A program made the position numbers and the translations under genes. The notes under the pieces were generated by a model. The model was given only the letters and a program-made list of their open reading frames with translations, ran no database searches and had not been told where the DNA came from. Shown one piece after another: positions 41,083 through 50,299 of a stretch of DNA of 64,000 nt; position 1 is the stretch's first letter, and every line of letters begins with the position of its first letter. The DNA lies in NCBI RefSeq assembly GCF_003614185.1, contig NZ_KZ987724.1, positions 416,679 to 480,678 on the forward strand. Direction: 5' to 3'. The DNA is from Paenibacillus aceti. GTDB taxonomy: Bacteria; Bacillota; Bacilli; Paenibacillales; Paenibacillaceae.

Positions 41083-42441
41083 ATGATAAATTCAAAAGAA
41101 GTGCTCGAGACGATTCATATGATCCAGGATCAACACCTGGACATCCGCACGATTACGATGGGGATTTCCTTGCTGGATTGCGCGGATCCGGACATTGAGA
41201 AGAGCTGTGACAAAGTATATGCCAAAATTACTCGGCTGGCCCGGGACCTGGTGAAGACCGGCGTCGATATTGAGAAGGAATACGGGATTCCGATCATCAA
41301 TAAACGTATCTCGGTAACGCCTATTTCCGTCCTGGTAGCGGCAAGCGGGGGAGATCCGGTGCTCTATGCCAAGACGCTGGACCGCGCGGCGAAGACCGTC
41401 GGCGTCAACTTTATCGGCGGGTACTCCGCCTTGGTACAGAAGGGCTTTACGGCGGGGGATCGGGCGCTGATCGAGTCGATTCCACGGGCCCTGAAAGAGA
41501 CGGAGCATGTCTGCTCATCCGTTAATATCGGTTCCACGAAAGCAGGCATCAACATGGATGCTGTGGCCTGGATGGGAGATATTATTCGGCAGTGTGCCGA
41601 AGAGACTGCGGATCAGAACTGCTTCGGTGCGGCCAAGCTGGTCGTGTTCTGTAATGCGGTGGATGATAACCCATTCATGGCCGGGGCTTTTCACGGCGTA
41701 GGCGAAGGCGACGTCGTGCTCAATGTCGGAGTGTCTGGCCCAGGCGTAGTACGGGCAGCCGTTGCCGGAGCTCCGGAAGATGCTGATCTGACGCAGATTG
41801 CGGAGATTATTAAGAAGACGGCCTTCAAAATAACACGGATGGGCCAACTCGTCGGCACGGTAGCGAGTGAACGCTTGGGCGTTCCGTTCGGCATCGTTGA
41901 CCTGTCCCTGGCTCCGACCCCTGCGATTGGCGATTCCGTCGCCCATATTCTGGAGGAGATCGGTCTTGAATCCTGCGGCGGCTACGGGACGACAGCGGCA
42001 TTGGCCATGCTGAATGATGCCGTGAAGAAAGGCGGCGTTATGGCCTCTTCGCGGGTCGGAGGACTGTCAGGCGCGTTCATCCCCGTGTCCGAGGATGCCG
42101 GGATGATCTCAGCCGTACGCGAGGGCTCGCTCGGCCTGGAGAAGCTGGAGGCGATGACAGCCGTCTGTTCGGTAGGCCTGGATATGATCGTCATCCCTGG
42201 CGATACGCCGAGTGAGGTGATCGCGGGAATCATCGCTGACGAGGCGGCGATCGGCATGGTGAACTCGAAGACGACGGCCGTGCGCGTGATCCCGGCGATC
42301 GGGAAGCGCGAGGGCGAGGAACTGGAGTTCGGCGGTTTATTCGGCACAGGCCCGGTAATGAGCGTGAATACATTCTCCCCGTCTAAATTTATCAAGCGCG
42401 GCGGACAAATTCCGGCTCCATTGCAGAGTCTGAAGAATTAG
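41083..42441 (+). CDS. PFL family protein (UPF0210/DUF711)
   Basis: A 452-residue protein. I prefer the ATG at 41083, ten bases after AAAGGG; an ATG at 41074 is too close to that site. It contains the family's [11 protein letters not shown]-like ([16 protein letters not shown]), [12 protein letters not shown] and [28 protein letters not shown] segments. The fold is related to pyruvate formate-lyase-like barrels, but no glycyl radical motif is visible and no reaction is established. It pairs with the ACT-domain gene, probably as an operon. Confidence 0.9.
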   Translation: MINSKEVLETIHMIQDQHLDIRTITMGISLLDCADPDIEKSCDKVYAKITRLARDLVKTGVDIEKEYGIPIINKRISVTPISVLVAASGGDPVLYAKTLDRAAKTVGVNFIGGYSALVQKGFTAGDRALIESIPRALKETEHVCSSVNIGSTKAGINMDAVAWMGDIIRQCAEETADQNCFGAAKLVVFCNAVDDNPFMAGAFHGVGEGDVVLNVGVSGPGVVRAAVAGAPEDADLTQIAEIIKKTAFKITRMGQLVGTVASERLGVPFGIVDLSLAPTPAIGDSVAHILEEIGLESCGGYGTTAALAMLNDAVKKGGVMASSRVGGLSGAFIPVSEDAGMISAVREGSLGLEKLEAMTAVCSVGLDMIVIPGDTPSEVIAGIIADEAAIGMVNSKTTAVRVIPAIGKREGEELEFGGLFGTGPVMSVNTFSPSKFIKRGGQIPAPLQSLKN

Positions 42442-42454
42442 TCACCCGTTATGG

Positions 42455-42504
42455 AACAAGCAGGACAAGGGCGCAGCAACGACGTCTGTCCTGCTTGTTG
42501 TTTT
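42455..42504 (+). terminator. Terminator after the PFL family gene
   Basis: AACAAGCAGGAC pairs with GTCCTGCTTGTT, followed by GTTTT. Confidence 0.88.
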
Positions 42505-42532
42505 ATCCCCCTACCGACGCATCGAATCGTCC

Positions 42533-42862
42533 TCACCCACTATCATACGTAATACTTATGATCTTAGCAGTTGGAATCAGTATGCGCTGCTGGCGATCAT
42601 CCTCGATTTCCAGCGAATCATCGGCGACCGCGAGCAGCATACCCTGCATCACAAAATCATGCAAATGGATCGTCAGATATTGCCCGATCACATGATTTAA
42701 TCTACTTCGGGTGTCCTGATTTGGAAACGTAGCAAATGCCAAGGCTTGTTCCAGATGATCGATTCTAACGCTCAGAAGTGATAGAGAAGCTTCCAATATC
42801 TGAATGCGTTTGCGATCCGGTAATCGTTCCGGTATATTGAACAAAAAACGTAGAATCCCCAT
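42533..42862 (-). CDS. Small protein with an LSm-like C-terminal half
   Basis: A 109-residue protein read leftward from an ATG after AAAGGAGGTG, so it is very probably expressed. The N-terminal half is a helical region (KRIQILEASLSLLSVRIDHLEQALAF). The C-terminal half (YLTIHLHDFVMQGMLLAVADDSLEIE...ILIPTAKIISI) shows the alternating strand pattern of LSm/DUF2642-like barrels. It resembles in outline the folded part of the His-rich protein at 34292-34753. It is convergent with the PFL gene. Function unknown; a spore coat role is possible but unproven. Confidence 0.72.
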   Translation of the reverse strand: MGILRFLFNIPERLPDRKRIQILEASLSLLSVRIDHLEQALAFATFPNQDTRSRLNHVIGQYLTIHLHDFVMQGMLLAVADDSLEIEDDRQQRILIPTAKIISITYDSG

Positions 42863-43144
42863 TGCTCTACACCTCCTTTATACGAAAATTCGAAATCCCC
42901 CTCTTATAGCAGGAGACAAAATATCATATGTTCATAATCTGGTAGAGTTCGAACAAGCGTATACGAAAAACAAATAATTGCTGAATATACTCAGATATGA
43001 TTCAATCAAATTAGGAGAATTATAGATCGGTAGACTGGTATGAGTAGGCTATAGATGCTTAACGGAGCTTAACAGAGACTTATCGCCGTGTCTGGAGTAT
43101 AGTACAGCAGTTCAAGAGCTTGTCTGAAGGGAGGCTTGTCAAAA

Positions 43145-44029
43145 ATGAAACCGGCATCATCATTATCCATTCAGCCGGATGAAATTGTGCTGCCCACCCG
43201 CCTGCCGCTATCCGTGTCCACCTCGTTCGGCGTTTCCCCGTCATTTCAGCGGCTTCACTGGCATCGTGCACTGGAGATCAACTGGATTACAAAGGGTAGC
43301 GGCACCTATGTTATTAATGGGCAGGATTATCCTTTTGTCGAGGGTGACTTATTCCTGATCGATTCCCATGATTTGCATCGGGCTTACGAAGGAAATGATC
43401 TGGAGATGGTCATTGTCATGTTCGAGCCTGCCTTTCTCGGTTCGGAGTATAAATATGACCATGATATATTACTGCCGTTCCGGCAGATGGGGAATCCATT
43501 CTCCAATCATATCTCTCACGAGCATCCGGCCGCGAAGGGTTTGGGGGAATACGTGAACAGAATGTATCAGGAATACCAGGGGAAGAGACGCTCTTACGCC
43601 TCAGCGATCCGCGGCTGGCTGCTGTTGTTCCTGACCGAAATGAACCGTTCGATCCATTCTGGACACGGGCAGAGGAGTCAAGCGATGGTGAAGCATCTGG
43701 AGCAGATCCGCCATGTCGTACAGGTGATGGAGAGGAAGCTGGCCTATCCTTGGACGCTGAAGGAGCTGTCAGATGAAGCGCATCTAAGTCCATCGCGGTT
43801 CAGCGCGTTGTTCAGCCAGATCGTAGGAACTCCACCGATGAAATATCTGGTGCAGTTGCGAATTGATTATGCCGTGGAGCTACTGGAGCAGGATGATCTG
43901 AATATTCTGGAGATCGCCGAAGCTAGTGGATTCCGCAATTTATCCAACTTTAACCGTCTTTTCCTGGGACAGACCGGAACTACCCCCTCCGGGTTGAAGC
44001 GGCGTCTGCATGGTGAAGATGCGAAATAA
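43145..44029 (+). CDS. AraC family transcriptional regulator
   Basis: A 294-residue regulator. The ATG at 43145 is ten bases after AAGGGAGG; the in-frame TTG at 43136 is too close. Residues 30-110 form a cupin-like sugar-sensing domain (FQRLHWHRALEINWITKGSGTYVING, DLFLIDSHDLHRAY). Two helix-turn-helix motifs occupy the last 100 residues (WTLKELSDEAHLSPSRFSALFSQIVG and NILEIAEASGFRNLSNFNRLF). It lies upstream of a sugar kinase and a GH4 glycosidase and probably activates them. Confidence 0.9.
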   Translation: MKPASSLSIQPDEIVLPTRLPLSVSTSFGVSPSFQRLHWHRALEINWITKGSGTYVINGQDYPFVEGDLFLIDSHDLHRAYEGNDLEMVIVMFEPAFLGSEYKYDHDILLPFRQMGNPFSNHISHEHPAAKGLGEYVNRMYQEYQGKRRSYASAIRGWLLLFLTEMNRSIHSGHGQRSQAMVKHLEQIRHVVQVMERKLAYPWTLKELSDEAHLSPSRFSALFSQIVGTPPMKYLVQLRIDYAVELLEQDDLNILEIAEASGFRNLSNFNRLFLGQTGTTPSGLKRRLHGEDAK

Positions 44030-44090
44030 CATGATTCACTTCATGATCATATATTTAAAATCATAGAATAGTAAGATTGTATTAGAAATG

Positions 44091-44125
44091 AGGACTATTG
44101 CAGAAGAAATGCAGTAGTCCTTTTT
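44091..44125 (+). terminator. Terminator after the AraC gene
   Basis: AGGACTATTGCAG pairs with a GCAGTAGTCCT-type arm around AAGAAAT, followed by five T. It separates regulator and kinase transcripts. Confidence 0.85.
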
Positions 44126-44155
44126 AGTATGCTTAAGAGGAAGGAGAGATGCCAG

Positions 44156-45145
44156 ATGAACTACTACTTGGGCGTTGACGCCGGTGGCAGCAAGACGCAT
44201 TGCCTGCTCGTCAATGAGATGGGTGAGACCCTTGGCAGAGGGGCAAGCGGAAATGGAAACCATCAGACGAACCCACGGCATGCAGGTCATAACATTGCCT
44301 CTGCATGTAATCAGGCGTTGCGTGAAGCAGGATTAAGCGTTCATGACATTACTCATGCTTATTTTGGATTGGCGGGAGCGGACAGGGAGGCGGATTATAG
44401 AATTCTTCGTCCGATGATCGCCGAATTGAATTATCCTAATTATTCGATCGCATGCGATACGATGATTGCGATGCGCGCCGGGACGGACCGTCCGTACGGA
44501 GCGGTCATCATTAGCGGTACGGGATTCAATGCAGCGGCCAGGAACCGTGCCGGAGAGGAATTGCAATATGGCGGGTTCGGGTTTTTATTTGGTGATGGTC
44601 AGGGTTCCGGCAGGGATTTGGCGAACTTCGCCTTCCGATCGGCTGTCCGCGCCTGGGACCGTCGGGGCAAGCCGACCCTGCTGACGAATCTGGTATTGAA
44701 GGAGACTGGATTTGTCAGTGTACCTCAAATGCTGGATGCGGTTCTCGACGAAGGGTATACTCCTCCACTAGAGCTTGCCAGACTGATGTTCGAGGCGGCG
44801 GAGCAGGGCGATGAGGTAGCGACCAGCATCCTTGTTGAGCAGGGCGTCGAGCTAGGCAATGCGGCGGCAGCTCTAATCATCAGGCTGGGGATGGAGCAGG
44901 AGGAATTCAATGTCGTGCTGGGCGGGAGCATTCTCTCCAAGGTGCGCACGGATGTGATGCGTGATGCGATTAAGCGACGGCTACGGCTTACCGCGCCGAA
45001 GGCGACGATTACGCGGATTACAATGGATCCGGTAGCCGGGGCGGTGCTAAGCGCGATGGACCAGGTGGGACAGGAGATTAGCCCACAGGTGATGCAGAAC
45101 TTGAGTCATGTTTATTTTTCCGATTTGAAAGGAGAGGTACAATAA
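44156..45145 (+). CDS. BadF/BcrA-type sugar kinase (N-acetylglucosamine kinase-like)
   Basis: A 329-residue ASKHA-fold kinase. The ATG at 44156 follows AAGGAGAGATG; an upstream in-frame ATG at 44129 is less well placed. Phosphate-1 loop YYLGVDAGGSKTHCLLVN, phosphate-2 GAVIISGTGFNAAAR and adenosine region NVVLGGSILSKV are visible. The family includes N-acetylglucosamine kinases. Its stop codon shares a base with the ATG of the GH4 gene, so the two are coupled. It may phosphorylate a disaccharide or a released sugar for the GH4 enzyme. Confidence 0.85.
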   Translation: MNYYLGVDAGGSKTHCLLVNEMGETLGRGASGNGNHQTNPRHAGHNIASACNQALREAGLSVHDITHAYFGLAGADREADYRILRPMIAELNYPNYSIACDTMIAMRAGTDRPYGAVIISGTGFNAAARNRAGEELQYGGFGFLFGDGQGSGRDLANFAFRSAVRAWDRRGKPTLLTNLVLKETGFVSVPQMLDAVLDEGYTPPLELARLMFEAAEQGDEVATSILVEQGVELGNAAAALIIRLGMEQEEFNVVLGGSILSKVRTDVMRDAIKRRLRLTAPKATITRITMDPVAGAVLSAMDQVGQEISPQVMQNLSHVYFSDLKGEVQ

Positions 45146-46449
45146 TGAATCAACAAAAAGGTGTCAAGATAGCGGTAATCGGTGGAGGATCGTCTTATAC
45201 TCCTGAATTGGTAGAAGGACTGCTGCAAGGTTATGAGGAAATGCCGGTTTCCGAGTTGTGGCTGGTAGATATCGAGGAAGGCAAGCATAAGCTGGACATT
45301 GTGGGTAATTTGGCCAAGCGGATGGTGAAGAAGTCAGGACTGCCCATCGATGTGCATCTGACACTGGATCGGCGGGCGGCGATTAAGGATGCTGATTTCG
45401 TCTCTACACAAATTCGCGTCGGGCTGCTCGAAGCAAGGAAGCTGGATGAGCATATTCCGATTTCCTACGGCGTGATCGGTCAGGAGACCACCGGCCCAGG
45501 GGGGATGTTCAAGGCGCTGCGTACGGTTCCGGTCATTCTGGACATCTGCCGTGATATCGAGGAATTGGCGCCGAATGCCTGGATGTTGAATTTTACGAAC
45601 CCGGCGGGGATGATCACTGAGGCAGTTACGAAGTATTCACGTGTGCGTTCTGTAGGGCTATGCAATTCGCCGATCAACTTCAAGAAATTCCTGGCTGAGG
45701 CCTATCAAGTGGATGAGAGCAATGTGCTGCCGGAATTCGTGGGCATCAATCACCTGCACTGGGTAACCTCCGCAATCGTCAATGGACAGGAGCGGCTGCC
45801 GGAATTGCTGGCGGGCAAGGGAGAATATTCAGCTAAGAACGTGCCGACGCTAGGCTGGGATCAGGAGTTCCTGCAATCCCTGGGTTCGGTGCCAACCTAT
45901 TATCTGAAATACTACTACATGATGAATGAAATGTTCGATGAAATGAAGGAGTCGCTGGAGAAGAATGGCACCCGGGCGGATGTAGTCAGCCGTGTTGAGA
46001 AAGAGCTATTCGAACTGTATGCGGATGAGCATCTGGAGGATAAGCCGAAGCAACTGGAGCAAAGAGGCGGGGCCTTCTACTCGGAAGCCGCTGTTCACCT
46101 TATGAGATCCCTGTATACGGGACGGAATGACATCCAGACATTGAACGTTGCTAATAACGGAATATACGACTTCTTGCCGGATAATGCCAGTATCGAAATT
46201 AACTGTGTCGTCACCTCAGAGGGCCCGATTCCGCTCGTACCTCAGCATGTTCCAGAGCATGTCAAAGGACTGCTGCATGCGGTCAAGACCTATGAGAGCA
46301 CAGCTATCGACGCAGCGGTGAGCGGTGACCGCGGATTAGCTCTGCAGGCGCTTGCGCATCATCCGCTAGTGCCTTCCGTCTCTGTTGCCAAGGCGCTGCT
46401 TGATGAGATGCTGGAGGCGCATCGCCGCTATCTTCCGAATTTTTTCTAA
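45145..46449 (+). CDS. Family GH4 6-phospho-glycosidase (6-phospho-beta-glucosidase type)
   Basis: A 434-residue NAD- and Mn-dependent glycosidase. The N-terminal Rossmann motif is KIAVIGGGSSYTPELVEG, followed by STQIRVGLLEARKLDEHIP, GQETTGPGGMFKALRTVPV and the metal/catalytic segments NFTNPAGMITEAV and GLCNSPINFKK with Cys and GINHLHW with His. This matches LicH/CelF-like members acting on 6-phospho-beta-glucosides. The enzyme needs a phosphorylated substrate, yet no PTS gene is adjacent; the coupled kinase may provide it. Confidence 0.93.
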   Translation: MNQQKGVKIAVIGGGSSYTPELVEGLLQGYEEMPVSELWLVDIEEGKHKLDIVGNLAKRMVKKSGLPIDVHLTLDRRAAIKDADFVSTQIRVGLLEARKLDEHIPISYGVIGQETTGPGGMFKALRTVPVILDICRDIEELAPNAWMLNFTNPAGMITEAVTKYSRVRSVGLCNSPINFKKFLAEAYQVDESNVLPEFVGINHLHWVTSAIVNGQERLPELLAGKGEYSAKNVPTLGWDQEFLQSLGSVPTYYLKYYYMMNEMFDEMKESLEKNGTRADVVSRVEKELFELYADEHLEDKPKQLEQRGGAFYSEAAVHLMRSLYTGRNDIQTLNVANNGIYDFLPDNASIEINCVVTSEGPIPLVPQHVPEHVKGLLHAVKTYESTAIDAAVSGDRGLALQALAHHPLVPSVSVAKALLDEMLEAHRRYLPNFF

Positions 46450-46483
46450 ACTCTTAAATCCTTCTTAAGCTGATATACCCAAG

Positions 46484-46526
46484 AAGACCTTCAGGTAGAT
46501 TTATACAAATACTGAAGGTCTTTTTT
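46484..46526 (+). terminator. Terminator after the GH4 gene
   Basis: AAGACCTTCAG pairs with CTGAAGGTCTT, followed by T residues. Confidence 0.9.
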
Positions 46527-46665
46527 CGTCCCTATGTGACATGTAAGGCTTTCATGTGGCTAGGGGTTATGTTATATTTTGTGAAGATACATATTTCTAT
46601 TTCAAGTAGTCTGCATCCGCACAATCATTAGTTCAACTTATACAGCTTGCGGAAGGGGGAAATGT

Positions 46666-46953
46666 ATGATCAAGCATATTGTGTTGTTCAAACTGAAAGA
46701 CTCTTCACCTAAGAGCATTCGGGTAACGGAAGAGATACTGCGTGGATTGGCAGGCAAGGTAGAGCAGCTGCGGTCGCTGGAGGTCGGAGTCGATGTTGTG
46801 AAGTCACCTCGCTCCTATGATCTCGCATTGATCGCTACCTTTGATTCATTGGAAGACTTGCAAGGCTATCAGGTACACCCGGAGCATAAGAAGGTCATCG
46901 CGCATATGAACGAAGTACGGGAGAGCCAGGTAGCCGTGGATTTTGAATTCTAA
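46666..46953 (+). CDS. Dabb-domain (stress-responsive alpha/beta barrel) protein
   Basis: A 95-residue protein after GGAAGGGGG. MIKHIVLFKLKD, LRSLEVGVDVVKSPRSYDLALIATFDSLEDLQGYQVHPEHKKV and a final VDFEF strand are the standard Dabb ferredoxin-like barrel features; these proteins dimerise. The biochemical role in Firmicutes is not established. A 34-base gap to the next gene suggests co-transcription. Confidence 0.9.
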   Translation: MIKHIVLFKLKDSSPKSIRVTEEILRGLAGKVEQLRSLEVGVDVVKSPRSYDLALIATFDSLEDLQGYQVHPEHKKVIAHMNEVRESQVAVDFEF

Positions 46954-46987
46954 ATAAAATAAATCGATAAGGCATGGAGGTTAGCGC

Positions 46988-47416
46988 ATGTATTATGTGA
47001 ACCGGGAGCAAATTGAGCGGAGATTGGACGTGATCCCTGAACTGTTGCAGGTGTTCACTCTAGCTAATACCAACCCAGGAGAGCATTTGCTGGCACGTTA
47101 CGCGGAGGAGCGGGCGCTTCATCTGGCCATTGAGATTGTTACGGATGTCGGCAGCTATTTGATCGACGGATTCATCATGAGAGATGCCAGCAGCTATGAG
47201 GATATCGTTGATATTATGGTGGACGAGCAGGTCGTTGACAAGGAGCTTGGAAATTTACTGACACAATTAGTGCGTCTGCGCCGCCCACTTGTTCAGGAAT
47301 ACTTCGATTGGGACAGATCTGGCGGGCATGAGCTGGTTCAACAGCTGGATGAGGGGCTGACCTCATTTGCGAACAAGGTCCGCAGCTATATCGACAAAGA
47401 AGTAATTCCTTCGTGA
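46988..47416 (+). CDS. HepT-like DUF86 protein (YutE-like)
   Basis: A 142-residue all-helical protein starting after CATGGAGG. The architecture (LLARYAEERALHLAIEIVTDVGSYLI, then LLTQLVRLRRPLVQEYFDWD) is that of DUF86/HepT. In HepT toxins the active site is R-x4-6-H-x-Y; here the equivalent stretch is RRPLVQEY, with Gln where His is expected. No MNT-type nucleotidyltransferase antitoxin gene is adjacent. It is therefore more likely a housekeeping YutE-type relative than an active toxin. Confidence 0.85.
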   Translation: MYYVNREQIERRLDVIPELLQVFTLANTNPGEHLLARYAEERALHLAIEIVTDVGSYLIDGFIMRDASSYEDIVDIMVDEQVVDKELGNLLTQLVRLRRPLVQEYFDWDRSGGHELVQQLDEGLTSFANKVRSYIDKEVIPS

Positions 47417-47591
47417 CAAGTACGCGAAAAAATAGACACTAAATTGTGACGGGCCAAGCTGCATCTGCTTATAATAACATTAATTATATAGGCATTCGCC
47501 CTGATGGCCGGAAGGCAACCGCCTTCTGTGGAAGATTTGATTTCTCCCGCATGGGCTATTAGCGGTAATGTACGATAAGGAGAGATGAGTC

Positions 47592-48086
47592 ATGAGTCAA
47601 GAGAAAAAAGGCAACAAGGGCAATAAAGGTTGGATCTGGGGCGCTGCAATCGGTACGATCGTAGGTTCAGTAACTGCATTATTGTTTGCACCTAAGTCAG
47701 GACGCGAGCTGCGTAAGGATATTTCCGACGGTGCGCGTCAGGTGGGCGAGAAGACCCAAGAAGTGGCCGGCAAAGTATCCGAGCAAGGCGCGGTGTTGAT
47801 CGACAAGGTGAAGCAGACGACAGGAGAGATGGTTGAAGATTTCCAAACATGGAGAGCATGCAAGTCTTCAGAAGAGAGCGTAGAGGCCCATGTCTCCTCC
47901 GTAGCTGAGGATGAAGATCCATTGCTGCTGGAGACGGCGGTAATCGGTGTGGCTGAGGATGCGGAGCAAGCGGCAGCGACTGAAGAGGTTGTCGAAGCTG
48001 CCAGCGAAGAAGCCCAGCCTGTTGAAGAAGAAGAGCCTGTCGGCGAGACCGTTCAAGAAGCCAAAGAGACGATTGAAGAAGTTTAA
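47592..48086 (+). CDS. YtxH-domain protein with acidic tail
   Basis: A 164-residue protein after ATAAGGAGAGATGAG. One hydrophobic, Gly-rich helix (WIWGAAIGTIVGSVTALLFAPKSGRELRKDI) is the YtxH signature; the APKSGRELR end is diagnostic. An amphipathic alanine/lysine-rich stretch and then an acidic tail of about 65 residues, very rich in Glu and Val, follow. YtxH proteins are membrane-associated general-stress proteins of unknown mechanism. The acidic tail is longer than in B. subtilis YtxH. Confidence 0.88.
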   Translation: MSQEKKGNKGNKGWIWGAAIGTIVGSVTALLFAPKSGRELRKDISDGARQVGEKTQEVAGKVSEQGAVLIDKVKQTTGEMVEDFQTWRACKSSEESVEAHVSSVAEDEDPLLLETAVIGVAEDAEQAAATEEVVEAASEEAQPVEEEEPVGETVQEAKETIEEV

Positions 48087-48208
48087 TAGCCTTATTTAAG
48101 ATAGGCACTAGGCTTTAAGCAGGTTTGAACGAACCTGTAAATCAGCTTAGGCAGGTCTGATAGGGAGAATCCGGCTTATAGCAGGACCATAATAGTTGAT
48201 AAGAGCGA

Positions 48209-48233
48209 GAGGACCCGATTCAGGGTCTTTTTT
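48209..48233 (+). terminator. Terminator after the YtxH gene
   Basis: GGACCC pairs with GGGTCT(wobble) around GATTCA, followed by six T. Confidence 0.8.
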
Positions 48234-48377
48234 CTCGTATATGGGGCTGCTGCGGCATTATCTGCATCCTTGTACCGTCCTTGAAATTACGCTAATATTT
48301 AGGTACGCTTTATGTATGACAGTCATAAAGTAACGAGTAGAGAAATAAAACTAATGAACAAAGGAAGCGGTATTTTC

Positions 48378-49187
48378 GTGCAGCAAGCCATCGCAATATT
48401 AGACTCAGGCGTCGGAGGGCTTACCGTCGTCAAGGAAGTCATGAGACAGCTTCCTAGAGAAAAGATCATTTATTTTGGAGACACCGCGCGTGCTCCTTAT
48501 GGTCCACGTACTCCTCAAGAGGTTTGCTACTTCACAGAGCAGATTGTAGATTTTCTGATCCAATTTGATCCTAAAATGATTGTTATCGCCTGCAATACCG
48601 CCACAGCGGCGGCTCTGGAATATATCAAGAAGAAGGTGAATATTCCCGTAATTGGCGTGATTCATCCGGGAGCGCGCGCAGCGATCAGCGCTACCAAGAC
48701 AGGGCAGATTGGAGTTATCGGTACGATTGGGACGATTCGCAGCGGCGCTTATATAACAGCTTTGAAGGAATTGAATCCAGGTGTGGAGATCGTCAGCAAG
48801 GCATGTCCTGCATTAGCTCCGCTGGTCGAGCAAGGTCGGTATGATACGCCGGAGGCTCTGGAAGTGGTTCGGAAATCGCTTATAGAGATCCGATATTATT
48901 CGCTCGATTGTCTCATCCTCGGATGCACCCATTATCCTTTCCTCAAGAACGAGATTCAGCGGGTGATGGGCCCGGATGTTCAATTGATCAGCTCCGCTGA
49001 CGAGACGGCTCGGGAGATCAGCACGATTCTGTATCAGAAAGGCGGACTGGCGCGCGAGAGCGGGCTTCCGATACACCAGTTCTTCTGCAGTGGAGATCCG
49101 GAGATGTTCCGTAAGATCGCACTGCAATGGCTCGGTGAACAGATTGAATTGACGCCGATCGTATGGCAGGTATCCAATCCTTCATAA
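48378..49187 (+). CDS. racE: Glutamate racemase
   Basis: A 269-residue enzyme making D-glutamate for peptidoglycan. I choose GTG at 48378, ten bases after AAAGGAAG, giving the usual N-terminus QQAIAILDSGVGGLTV; the open frame extends upstream to 48312. Both catalytic cysteines are visible, in VIACNTATAAAL and LILGCTHYPFLKNEI, and the GDTARAPYGPR segment is typical. The length is normal for MurI/RacE. Confidence 0.95.
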   Translation: MQQAIAILDSGVGGLTVVKEVMRQLPREKIIYFGDTARAPYGPRTPQEVCYFTEQIVDFLIQFDPKMIVIACNTATAAALEYIKKKVNIPVIGVIHPGARAAISATKTGQIGVIGTIGTIRSGAYITALKELNPGVEIVSKACPALAPLVEQGRYDTPEALEVVRKSLIEIRYYSLDCLILGCTHYPFLKNEIQRVMGPDVQLISSADETAREISTILYQKGGLARESGLPIHQFFCSGDPEMFRKIALQWLGEQIELTPIVWQVSNPS

Positions 49188-49194
49188 CCACGTA

Positions 49195-49233
49195 AAAACC
49201 TTTGGACGGTGATGATCCGGCCAAAGGTTTTTT
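49195..49233. terminator. Bidirectional terminator between racE and the lipid kinase gene
   Basis: AAAAACCTTTGG pairs with CCAAAGGTTTTTT; T-tracts exist on both strands, which suits the convergent genes. Confidence 0.9.
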
Positions 49234-49241
49234 GCTGACTA

Positions 49242-50147
49242 CTATTTTGGAAGCGGACACATAACCGTCAAGGCGCCCGGATCGGCAGAGACGGATAGAG
49301 GGGTTGAAGCGATCTGCTCCCCATCCCCGAGCGCAAGCCGTGCTAACGAGCTATGGACGGATATATGTCTGCCGCGCAGCATCGTCACGAAGGGAAGGCG
49401 GGTATGCTTGCCGAGCAGCAGAGTCGGAAATAGCAGCAGGAGCTGCAGCTTGGAGCAGTCGTGCACAATGCAAATATCCAGCATGCCGTCATCCGGCTTG
49501 GCTTCCGGGCAGATCGTCAGTCCTCCGCCATAGCTGATCACATTATTCACCGCAGTCAGCCAGGCTGAGGAATATTTATGAATCACGCCGTCACACTCCA
49601 CCGTAAGCTCGGCCGGGCGGAAGGTAAGCAGGGTATGGAATACGCCGATGACATAGGCCAATCTTCCAAATCCGAGGGCATTGCATATCTTCTTATAACG
49701 GCTCTTATTCACGTTGTCTGCGACTTCGGCATCGAAGCCGACCGCCAGAGCGGTCAGCGTGCTGCGGTCCGTGGTAGAGATAAGGTCGGCAATTCTTGGC
49801 AGCCCTTGCAGCATCGTCTCTACAGCGGCCGGGATCTTCCGTGGAATACCGAACCCGCGGGCGGTATCATTGCCGGAACCTGCCGGGAAGACAGCCAGCG
49901 GAACTCCGGTGGCACGCAGCGCAGGCAAGAGGCTATGAATCGTTCCGTCCCCGCCTACTACACCGACCGCTTTCCAATCTACGGGTGCGGCGAGCCGTTC
50001 CTCGAGATAGGCATGGGCTCCTTGAGCACTCTCGGTAAATTGATATTCATAGGCTACCCCTTTATGATCAAGGATCTGCCGGATTTCTTGCCAGACCCGT
50101 CTGCCTCCCCCATTGCCTGATCGTTGATTAATGATAAATAAGTACAT
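49242..50147 (-). CDS. Diacylglycerol kinase family lipid kinase (DagK/YegS-like)
   Basis: A 301-residue protein read leftward from an ATG after ATGGGGG. The nucleotide-binding region has INQRSGNGGGRRVW at the N-terminus and VGVVGGDGTIHSLLPAL with VFPAGSGNDTARGFGI around residues 62-100. The C-terminal domain includes YGGGLTICPEAKPDDGMLDICIV, as in DgkB/YegS/YtlR proteins. It probably phosphorylates diacylglycerol or a related lipid, recycling it to phosphatidate. LtaS-dependent LTA synthesis releases diacylglycerol, and an LtaS gene lies 3 kb away. Confidence 0.9.
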   Translation of the reverse strand: MYLFIINQRSGNGGGRRVWQEIRQILDHKGVAYEYQFTESAQGAHAYLEERLAAPVDWKAVGVVGGDGTIHSLLPALRATGVPLAVFPAGSGNDTARGFGIPRKIPAAVETMLQGLPRIADLISTTDRSTLTALAVGFDAEVADNVNKSRYKKICNALGFGRLAYVIGVFHTLLTFRPAELTVECDGVIHKYSSAWLTAVNNVISYGGGLTICPEAKPDDGMLDICIVHDCSKLQLLLLFPTLLLGKHTRLPFVTMLRGRHISVHSSLARLALGDGEQIASTPLSVSADPGALTVMCPLPK

Positions 50148-50299
50148 GATTGTTCCCCCATATGCAGCTTGATTCTATTAGAGGTCGTTCAGATTCAAAA
50201 AAAAATCATGAGAACACCATTTTAGTTGATTAGATTAAGTAATTTAAGTGTAACAAATTAATCTTAAAAAGGAACCATTAAATTTTAAGGAGAAGGCCT

